Positions 1 to 5,059 of a stretch of 5,602 nucleotides of DNA are shown here, piece by piece. The stretch is taken from NCBI GenBank assembly GCA_025056835.1, contig JANWVS010000169.1, positions 1 through 5,602 of the forward strand. Direction: 5' to 3'. Under the pieces are notes generated by a model, which saw nothing but the letters and a program-made list of their open reading frames with translations, searched no databases and was not told the DNA's origin. The stretch's first letter is position 1; each line of letters starts with the position of its first letter. Position numbers and translations under genes: made by a program. The stretch is from Gemmataceae bacterium. Its GTDB lineage: Bacteria; Planctomycetota; Planctomycetia; Gemmatales; Gemmataceae.

Positions 1-187
1 GGTGGTAGGCGTGAACGGCTTGTCCGAGGCGGCGCAAGTGGTTGACGCATTGGGCCCGCAGTGCTCGTTCGCGTTGGCGCAGGAGGAACACGGCGAGAAA
101 ACACAAGGTGAGGCCAAGGATGACGACGACCACGCCCAGTTCGACGCGCGTCAGCCCGTGCCCCGGTGGTGTGCGGCGCAGCAGCAT
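1..187 (-). CDS. DUF1559-type prepilin-like protein, N-terminal fragment (runs off left edge)
   Basis: The first 62 residues of a minus-strand gene are present and the reading frame is open to the window edge. The protein opens with a short basic leader (MLLRRTPPGHG) followed by LTRVEL, which matches the type IV prepilin cleavage site (G before a hydrophobic residue, Glu at +5). A hydrophobic helix follows at residues 17-36, then CVNHLRRLGQAVHAYH at 47-62. That last block matches the C-x-N-x-L-x-x-(I/L)-G-x-A-x-H-x-Y-H pattern that follows the helix in planctomycete DUF1559 proteins. Such proteins are thought to be processed by prepilin peptidase and act as pilin- or pseudopilin-like envelope proteins; the exact role is unknown. 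Full members are usually 300 or more residues, so most of the gene lies outside. The ATG at 187 is preferred: it gives a normal leader and has GGGAG upstream. An in-frame ATG at 223 would add 12 residues, but it sits inside a TATGAT box. Arg at +3 of the mature protein, where Leu is usual, is slightly odd. Confidence 0.8.
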   Translation of the reverse strand, partial: MLLRRTPPGHGLTRVELGVVVVILGLTLCFLAVFLLRQRERALRAQCVNHLRRLGQAVHAYH

Positions 188-218
188 CGGCTTGCGTTGC
201 TCCCGGCGAGTTGAGCAT

Positions 219-224
219 ATCATA
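219..224 (-). promoter_or_regulatory. Candidate -10 box of the DUF1559-type gene
   Basis: On the minus strand these bases read TATGAT, five of six matches to the sigma-70 -10 consensus. Transcription would begin near 212 and leave a leader of about 25 bases before the ATG at 187. I see no good -35 element, so this rests on the -10 match alone. The same region on the plus strand reads TATCAT (218-223) and could equally serve the divergent gene at 278. Confidence 0.25.
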
Positions 225-277
225 GACAACGACGCCCAGCCGACGGCGTCGAGGCCCCCGCGGCGACCTAGACGACC

Positions 278-1225
278 ATGGTAGACGAGGCAGCGACCTT
301 CAGGTTGGAGCGTTTGACCGGCCAGGCGCGGCGGGCGATTGCCGCGGCGTTTCACGAAGCACAGACCCGGCACGACGATCACGTCGGCACCGAGCACTTG
401 CTTTTGGGGCTGCTCAACGAGCGGCACGCGGGCGCCGGGGCACTGCTCGACCTTTTGAGCGTCGACCCGCAACGGCTCCAACAGCGGATCCGCCTGGCCT
501 TGCCGCAGCAGGAGCGCGCAATCCTGCCGCGGCGAACGGCGTTAACGCCCGGCATGCGTCGGGCCTTGCAAAGCGCAGCGCAGGCGGCGGATGCCGCCGG
601 CCACGCCATGATCGGCCCGGAACATTTGCTGATTGGCTTGAGCCGCGAGCCGGGCAGCCTGGCCCAATTTCTCCTCGCCGAGGCCAAGATCGACAGCGCC
701 CTGCTGTGTCGGGCCTTGCAGCGCCTGCCGCCGACGGAGAATCGCGACGAACTCGTGCAGCCTTCGCCGCGGGTGGGCAGTACCGCCCGGGCCGATCCCA
801 GCCGACAGGAGTTGCAGCAGTTGTTTCAGGAAGCGATGTCAACGACGGCCGGCGCGGCCGAGGATTGGGGCGCGGGATGGTGGTCGGAGGAGGCGGCCCA
901 CTTGCGCCGGCAATTGGCCCGGACACGGCTGGCTTTGAGTGTTTTCGCCGGCGGCGTCGTCGGCGCGGGGCTGGATCCATGGTTTTTGCCGTTGTGCCTG
1001 GCGGCCGGCGCGGTCGTGGGCGTGCTGCGCAACGCTTGGGTGGGTGGCCTGGCCGGCGGTTGTGCGGGCATGGTGTTGACGCGGTCGGGGTGGGGCGATC
1101 AGCCGCTGTGGTCGTTGTTGCTGGTCTTGGGCTGCGTCGTTGCGGGGCTGTTCGTGGGCGATTTTCCGGGGACGCGGCCGGCGGGAAAGGGCGCAGTTCG
1201 TTCGTCGGACGCGTGGCAGGCCTGA
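278..1225 (+). CDS. Membrane-anchored Clp N-domain protein without ATPase
   Basis: A 315-residue protein. Residues about 8-150 form a Clp N-terminal (Clp_N / Clp R) domain with the two expected internal repeats: VGTEHLLLGLL at 36-46 and IGPEHLLIGLS at 112-122. In ClpA, ClpC and ClpB this domain docks substrates and adaptors. No Walker A or B motif or AAA+ module follows. Instead there is a polar linker (about 151-210) and a hydrophobic C-terminal part with three or four probable membrane segments at about 216-231, 234-250, 253-267 and 277-294, rich in Gly, Ala and Val. The Clp domain and linker would lie on one side of the membrane, probably the cytoplasm. A role as a membrane-bound adaptor or binding module for Clp substrates is inference. 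The ATG at 278 is the natural start because the Clp fold begins right after it; the ribosome binding site is poor. The gene is divergent from the DUF1559-type gene and ends 68 bases before the signalling gene on the same strand. Confidence 0.82.
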   Translation: MVDEAATFRLERLTGQARRAIAAAFHEAQTRHDDHVGTEHLLLGLLNERHAGAGALLDLLSVDPQRLQQRIRLALPQQERAILPRRTALTPGMRRALQSAAQAADAAGHAMIGPEHLLIGLSREPGSLAQFLLAEAKIDSALLCRALQRLPPTENRDELVQPSPRVGSTARADPSRQELQQLFQEAMSTTAGAAEDWGAGWWSEEAAHLRRQLARTRLALSVFAGGVVGAGLDPWFLPLCLAAGAVVGVLRNAWVGGLAGGCAGMVLTRSGWGDQPLWSLLLVLGCVVAGLFVGDFPGTRPAGKGAVRSSDAWQA

Positions 1226-1258
1226 GCCGGCTGCTTGTTGGCGCAGCGCGGCCCACCG

Positions 1259-1264
1259 TATAAT
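1259..1264 (+). promoter_or_regulatory. Promoter -10 box (TATAAT) of the signalling gene
   Basis: A perfect TATAAT lies in the 68-base gap between the Clp N-domain gene and the signalling gene, in otherwise GC-rich DNA. Possible -35 elements are TTGTTG at 1235-1240 (18-base spacer) and TTGGCG at 1238-1243 (15-base spacer); both are weak. Transcription would start near 1271, giving a leader of a little over 20 bases that includes the AGGA ribosome binding site at 1282-1285. This suggests the gene can be transcribed independently of the gene before it. Confidence 0.5.
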
Positions 1265-1293
1265 AAAAACGAAGTGAGTGCAGGACAAAAGCC

Positions 1294-2967
1294 GTGAACC
1301 GACGTGCGCGAGTTCTGGTTTTCGAGGGGCAAACGCCGCTGCCGGATGAGTTGGTCAACGGCCGCGGCGAGCCATGGGAGATTGTCCGCGTCCACGGCAT
1401 TCCGGAAGGGATTGCTTTACTGCAACGCGAGTCGTTCGACGGCATCTATGCCACGACGCACGACGCCCAGGTCTGGCAACGGACTTGGTCGCTGTTGCAG
1501 ACCGACGCGATCTTGGAAGTCTTCGACGACGGCGTCGCGGCGATTTCGCCCGACCTGCGCGTGCTCTGGGCCAACGCCACCTTTGAGAAATGGTGCGACG
1601 GCAAGGCTCGCGAGAAAGCCTGTGGCGATTTGCTCGGTTGCGACGCTCCCTTCCGTTCGGCACTTCTTGGCCAAGCCACCACGACCCGACTGCAACGACC
1701 CAACAATCAATGGCTCGAGCTTCGCGTGCTGCCGCTCAAGGATCGCCGCGGCCGGGTGATCGAGTTGATCGCCATCTGCCGCGACGTCACGGCGGAGACG
1801 AGCCGACAGCAGAAGCTCGATCGCCTGCAACAAGCGGGCCGCGAATTGGCATCGCTGAACGTGGAGCGGCTCGAGGAACTGGATCCCCAGGAGCGCGTGC
1901 AGCAACTCAAGCACAGCATCCGCAAACTGACGCACGACCTGTTGCACTATGATGTGATCGAGATCCGCCTGCTCGACCCGGTGACTAAACGGCTCGAGCC
2001 GCTGCTGGCCGAAGGAATCACGCCCGAGGCGGCCTCCCGCGAGTTGTATGCCAAGGAGACCGGCAATGGCGTGACCGGCTATGTTGCGGCCACCGGCAAA
2101 AGCTACATCTGCGCCGACACCACCACCGACCCGCATTACATCGAAGGGGCCAAGGGGGCCCGCAGTTCCATCACCGTGGCCCTGAAGTGCGCCGATAAAG
2201 TGATCGGCACGTTCAACGTCGAAAGCCCCAACGAAAACGCCTTCGGCGAAGAAGACCTGCAATTCACGGAGATTTTCTGCCGCGAACTGGCCAACGCCCT
2301 GCACACGCTGGAACTGCTCGACGTCGAAAAACGAACGGCGGCCACCAAGTTGATCGAGGCCATCAATCGTCAGATCGCCCTGCCGGTCGATGAAATCCTG
2401 GCGTCGGCGACGGCGATCCTCGACCGCTGGATCGGCCACGAACCGGAAATGGCCGATAAACTCAAGCGGGTCATGGATTGTGCGCGACGGATCAAGGAGA
2501 GCATCCAATTGGCGGGCGAGTCGATTGTACCCGCGACGAAACCGCTGCCGTTTCAGGCCGCCGAGTCGCCCGGTCGGCTCAAGGGTAAACGCGTCCTGGT
2601 GGTCGACGCCGACGAGCGCGTCCGCCGCAGTGCCCACGACTTGTTGGGCCGCATGGGCTGCACCGTGGAAACGGCCCGGGACGGCAAGGAGGCCCAGAAC
2701 CTGGCCAAGTTGAGCGGTTACGACGCGATGTTGGCCGATATTCGCCTTCCCGACCTGACGGGCTACGAGGTGTTTCGCGCCCTGCGCACCGCCCAGCCGC
2801 AGGCTCGGGTCATCCTCATGACCGGCTACGGCTACGACACCAGCCACTCGATCGTCAAGGCGCGTCAAGAAGGGCTGCGCTTCGTCTTGTTCAAGCCGTT
2901 CCGCATCGAACAGCTTCTCAACGCTCTGGAAAGTCCGGAACCGCCGATGCCCGCGGCCGCGCTGTAG
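1294..2967 (+). CDS. PAS-GAF-receiver signalling protein with degenerate histidine-kinase core
   Basis: A 557-residue soluble protein with no membrane segment. Domains in order: a receiver-like half (about 5-58) lacking the acidic pair, with Thr54 at the phospho-acceptor position; a PAS domain (about 70-168, from AILEVFDDGVAAI to AICRDVTAE); a helical linker (about 168-200); a GAF domain (about 200-342, with GVTGYVAATGKSYICAD and GTFNVESPNENAFGEEDLQ); a helical pair resembling a histidine-kinase dimerisation domain (about 345-410); and a C-terminal receiver (430-547). In the helical pair INRQIALPVDEIL aligns with the usual SHEIRTPLNAIL, so the phospho-His is Arg359, and no HATPase domain follows. 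The receiver looks competent: Asp438 and Asp440 in the acidic pocket, Asp482 as acceptor in ADIRLPD, Thr510 and Lys534. It probably integrates a ligand or redox signal through PAS and GAF and receives phosphate from a separate kinase; this is inference. The GTG start at 1294 is supported by AGGA at 1282-1285, eight bases upstream. The family is clear from domain logic; the pathway is unknown. Confidence 0.85.
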   Translation: MNRRARVLVFEGQTPLPDELVNGRGEPWEIVRVHGIPEGIALLQRESFDGIYATTHDAQVWQRTWSLLQTDAILEVFDDGVAAISPDLRVLWANATFEKWCDGKAREKACGDLLGCDAPFRSALLGQATTTRLQRPNNQWLELRVLPLKDRRGRVIELIAICRDVTAETSRQQKLDRLQQAGRELASLNVERLEELDPQERVQQLKHSIRKLTHDLLHYDVIEIRLLDPVTKRLEPLLAEGITPEAASRELYAKETGNGVTGYVAATGKSYICADTTTDPHYIEGAKGARSSITVALKCADKVIGTFNVESPNENAFGEEDLQFTEIFCRELANALHTLELLDVEKRTAATKLIEAINRQIALPVDEILASATAILDRWIGHEPEMADKLKRVMDCARRIKESIQLAGESIVPATKPLPFQAAESPGRLKGKRVLVVDADERVRRSAHDLLGRMGCTVETARDGKEAQNLAKLSGYDAMLADIRLPDLTGYEVFRALRTAQPQARVILMTGYGYDTSHSIVKARQEGLRFVLFKPFRIEQLLNALESPEPPMPAAAL

Positions 2968-2991
2968 CGGCCCGCCTCGCCGGCGACATCC

Positions 2992-3043
2992 AGCACCCTG
3001 CCAGCGGCATCCGGTGCTTGGGCGGCGCGGGGTTGCGGCGCCC
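2992..3043. terminator. Inverted repeats between convergent genes, possible terminator
   Basis: The 83-base gap between the convergent signalling and HEAT genes holds two inverted repeats. The first pairs AGCACC (2992-2997) with GGTGCT (3013-3018) and contains an inner GCC/GGC stem (3000-3002 with 3006-3008). The second pairs GGGCG (3020-3024) with CGCCC (3039-3043). Neither is followed by a T-run on either strand, so intrinsic termination is unproven. The position between two stop codons is the main argument. Confidence 0.3.
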
Positions 3044-3050
3044 GGCGGGG

Positions 3051-4478
3051 TCAGAGCCGGACCGGTTGCGGGGATGAGGCCTCGAGGTCTTCCTCGTCGT
3101 TTTGCATCGACCATTGCAGGACGCGGCGCGTGATTTCGGCCGCCTGGCGGCTGTGGACCGGGGGCAGCGGCAGGCCCAGACCCAAGCCGAGGTCGACTCC
3201 CAGGCGGCGCTGGACGACGTTGGCGGTGGCCAGGGCAATTTCCCGATTGGGCAACCGGGCCAGGTCGCGCAAGGCCGACACCGCCCGGTTGTGAAGCAGT
3301 TCGTCGGTCTGCTCCGTCAGCAGGGTTTCGCAGGCGATCAATCGCAAGGTCGCGGGATTGGACGGTTCGAGCAGCCGTTCCAGCAGGGGAGCGTCCAACT
3401 CCTGGAAATGCTGGAGCAGTTTGCCTAGTTCGAGGCGCAAGCCCGACGGCGTGTGCGGATCGGCGAGTTGTGCCCGTAGGGCGGCGATCGTTTTTTGGTC
3501 GAGGTTGTCGCTGAGGCGGCGATGGTAATGGGCGGCCAGGGTTTGTGCCGCCCGCGCGGCCAGGTGCCCCTTTTCGGCGCACCAGGCGGTCAGGTCCTTG
3601 ACGGCTTCGTCGCACAGCGCCTGCCCATCGGCCAGCAAGGGGCCGTCGTTGAAAAACAACGGATCGGCCAGGACGCGCCGCACGGCAAACCGGATCCAAC
3701 TCCAGCGTCGGTCGGTGTCCCACAGCAACGCTTCCGCCGCGGCCCGGCGGACTTCGCGGCTGGTGTCGTGCAGAAATTGAGCGAGCAGTTCCACGAGCAC
3801 GCGATCGTCGAGATTACCCAAGGCGGTCACGGCCGCAGCACGGATCAACGGTTGTTCGGCCGACTGCGCCACCTGCAACACCAGCTCCGCTTGCCCGGGC
3901 CGCCAGTCCTTGCGGAATTCGAGGGCAGCCAAGGCCGCGACGCGCACTTCAGGCCGGGGATCGCGCAACAGCGCCAGCGCCGGCGCCGCATCCGGCCCCA
4001 ACGCCGCCCGCAACGCTTTGACTTCCGGCAACGTCAGACACGCCGCCAAATCGCCAGGCCAGTCTTTGCGGTCGGCCAGGCGTCGAGCCAGGAGATTGGC
4101 CCGGCGCAGACGCGGCGCCCCCGTTTCGTTGAGCGTTTGAAATCCGAAGACCACCAGCGGCGTCACCAGCAAAAGGCCTTTGCTCAACGACGTGTACCAA
4201 TCGTCCACCGGTTTGGCGAACCACAGCCACGTCAGGGCGATCAGGTACAGGGTGATCACACTCGGTCCCAGCGGCTGCTGCCAGCCGCCGCGCGACATGA
4301 AGCTCAGAAAGCACACTGCGGCCTGGAAAACCGTCCCCGTCCACAACATCAGGTTGCCGAAGGCCGGCTCCCGTAAACTGGCGGCCAGCAAAATGAACGT
4401 CGGCAGCAACAAGACGGTCAAACGTAGCAGCAGCGCGAACAGCCAGCGCACCATTCGTTGCGTTCGGGAACCGGTCAT
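3051..4478 (-). CDS. Four-helix membrane protein with HEAT-type repeat domain
   Basis: A protein of 475 residues from the preferred start (488 from the upstream ATG at 4517). Numbering from the longer form, four hydrophobic segments lie at about 24-46, 54-74, 85-101 and 111-127. A basic loop (PRLRRANLLARRLADRK, 135-151) follows, consistent with a cytoplasmic C-terminus. The rest is helical and rich in Leu, Ala and Arg, with HEAT/PBS-lyase-like repeats such as LRDPRPEVRVAALAALE (184-200), a second at about 210-238, and LHDTSREVRRAAAEALLW (249-266); weaker repeats continue to about 435. A Leu-Gly run (443-449) and an acidic tail close the protein. HEAT repeats are protein-binding scaffolds, so a membrane-tethered scaffold is the likely role; the partner is unknown and no catalytic motif is visible. 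The ATG at 4478 is preferred because AGGAAG (4485-4490) sits six bases before it. The gene converges on the signalling gene and is divergent from the small secreted-protein gene. Confidence 0.72.
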   Translation of the reverse strand: MTGSRTQRMVRWLFALLLRLTVLLLPTFILLAASLREPAFGNLMLWTGTVFQAAVCFLSFMSRGGWQQPLGPSVITLYLIALTWLWFAKPVDDWYTSLSKGLLLVTPLVVFGFQTLNETGAPRLRRANLLARRLADRKDWPGDLAACLTLPEVKALRAALGPDAAPALALLRDPRPEVRVAALAALEFRKDWRPGQAELVLQVAQSAEQPLIRAAAVTALGNLDDRVLVELLAQFLHDTSREVRRAAAEALLWDTDRRWSWIRFAVRRVLADPLFFNDGPLLADGQALCDEAVKDLTAWCAEKGHLAARAAQTLAAHYHRRLSDNLDQKTIAALRAQLADPHTPSGLRLELGKLLQHFQELDAPLLERLLEPSNPATLRLIACETLLTEQTDELLHNRAVSALRDLARLPNREIALATANVVQRRLGVDLGLGLGLPLPPVHSRQAAEITRRVLQWSMQNDEEDLEASSPQPVRL

Positions 4479-4484
4479 GGTCGG

Positions 4485-4490
4485 CTTCCT
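4485..4490 (-). promoter_or_regulatory. Ribosome binding site deciding the HEAT-protein start
   Basis: On the minus strand these bases read AGGAAG, six bases before the ATG at 4478. The ATG at 4517 has only a GC-rich AAGGCGGG directly against it, a spacing too short for good initiation. Other genes here have clear Shine-Dalgarno sites at six to eight bases (4671-4676 and 1282-1285), so this site favours the shorter protein. Confidence 0.5.
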
Positions 4491-4517
4491 GGCGTGTACG
4501 GATGTCGCAGTCGGCAT

Positions 4518-4682
4518 CCCGCCTTAATGCAACTATGGGGTACGTCTGTCGAAAAATCCAATAATAATGGCCGGCACGACGATGGTTTATCGGCGTCTGT
4601 CGCTCTACCGACGACCAACGCGACGATCATCGGTTATACTTGGGCGTGAAAGGATCCGGCGTGCGCTTTCAGGAGGAACGGT
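4518..4682. other. Divergent intergenic region with short direct repeat
   Basis: This gap separates the divergent HEAT and small secreted-protein genes and is more AT-rich than the coding DNA around it. It should hold the promoters of both. A nine-base direct repeat CGTCTGTCG occurs at 4543-4551 and 4594-4602, 51 bases apart start to start, and a near-palindrome CGATCATCG lies at about 4624-4632. These could be regulator sites, but such short repeats also arise by chance. I see no RNA gene or further reading frame of merit. Confidence 0.4.
4635..4640 (+). promoter_or_regulatory. Candidate -10 box of the small secreted-protein gene
   Basis: TATACT matches the sigma-70 -10 consensus at five of six bases and lies 42 bases before the ATG at 4683, leaving room for a leader of about 35 bases with a strong ribosome binding site. 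No convincing -35 element is seen 16-18 bases upstream. Confidence 0.35.
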
Positions 4683-5000
4683 ATGAAGCGAGCCATTAGT
4701 GCTTTGTCGACGGCTCTTTGGCTGCTCGGAATGTGCGTCTGGGCTCAGGCCCAACACCCTCAGTACCAGTACTACACCGGTTATCAACTCAATCAGTGGT
4801 ACTACTACCCGTACCATTATTTCCCGCACAATTACTGGCCGGCGCAGGGGCCGCGCTGGCCGGAAGGGCCGGGGCAGCCGTACATGAAGCCGCCGGCCTA
4901 CCAGGCTTATCCGCCTTTCCTGGAAAAGAACTGGCGCTATGAGCTGTGGATGCCGCAACGGTACTACCGCGGCACGCATTTCTGGCTCGACCAATTTTGA
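4683..5000 (+). CDS. Small secreted Tyr/Pro/Trp-rich protein
   Basis: A 105-residue protein with a clear Sec signal peptide: basic MKR, a hydrophobic core (about 4-20) and the cleavage motif AQA at 21-23, giving a mature protein of 82 residues. The mature part has 16 Tyr, 13 Pro and 6 Trp and no Cys. It begins with a Gln/Tyr-rich stretch (QHPQYQYYTGYQLNQWYYYP), continues through HYFPHNYWP and a Pro-rich middle (PGQPYMKPPAYQAYPPF), and ends with RYYRGTHFWLDQF. It looks like a planctomycete-restricted envelope protein; I have a weak memory of similar proteins carrying the uninformative label calmodulin-binding protein, which should not be taken as a function. The role is unknown; a wall, matrix or surface structural part is possible. 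The ATG is secure: AGGAGG at 4671-4676 lies six bases upstream. The Cys in the signal peptide does not form a lipobox. The gene stands alone, divergent from the HEAT gene and convergent with rsmE. Confidence 0.82.
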   Translation: MKRAISALSTALWLLGMCVWAQAQHPQYQYYTGYQLNQWYYYPYHYFPHNYWPAQGPRWPEGPGQPYMKPPAYQAYPPFLEKNWRYELWMPQRYYRGTHFWLDQF

Positions 5001-5022
5001 AACGACGGTCCCGCAGCTGAAG

Positions 5023-5053
5023 CGGCAGCCTCGAATGAGAAACGGCGCTGCCG
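5023..5053. terminator. Hairpin between convergent genes, possible bidirectional terminator
   Basis: CGGCAGC (5023-5029) pairs perfectly with GCTGCCG (5047-5053), and CTC (5030-5032) with GAG (5037-5039) extends the stem inside, leaving a GAAT loop and a seven-base bulge on one side. It fills most of the 59-base gap between the stop of the small secreted-protein gene and the stop of rsmE, where a shared terminator would be expected. There is no T-run on either strand. Confidence 0.4.
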
Positions 5054-5059
5054 GCCGGC

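Noticed and set aside
42..284. Short plus-strand frames at the left edge (2-214 and 42-284).
   Set aside because: They lie opposite the DUF1559-type prepilin start, whose cleavage site and following motif are specific; the plus-strand products are Arg- and Ala-rich with no motif.
414..1445. A 343-codon open frame on the minus strand opposite the Clp N-domain gene.
   Set aside because: The product is Pro- and Arg-rich with no motif, while the opposite strand carries a clear Clp N domain; it is a GC shadow.
1417..3723. A 768-codon open frame on the minus strand running through the signalling gene, the gap and part of the HEAT gene.
   Set aside because: It has no recognisable domain and low-complexity composition (Gly, Arg, Ala, Gln), and it crosses two well-supported genes and their shared stop region. 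In GC-rich DNA stop codons are rare in certain shadow frames, which explains its length.
3495..4376. A 293-codon open frame on the plus strand opposite the HEAT gene.
   Set aside because: The product is Gln/Arg/Gly-rich without domains. The minus strand has membrane helices and HEAT repeats with a good ribosome binding site.
4734..4736. Possible lipoprotein cysteine in the small secreted protein (Cys18).
   Set aside because: The residues before it (L-G-M) do not form a lipobox, and a standard AQA signal peptidase I site follows at 21-23.
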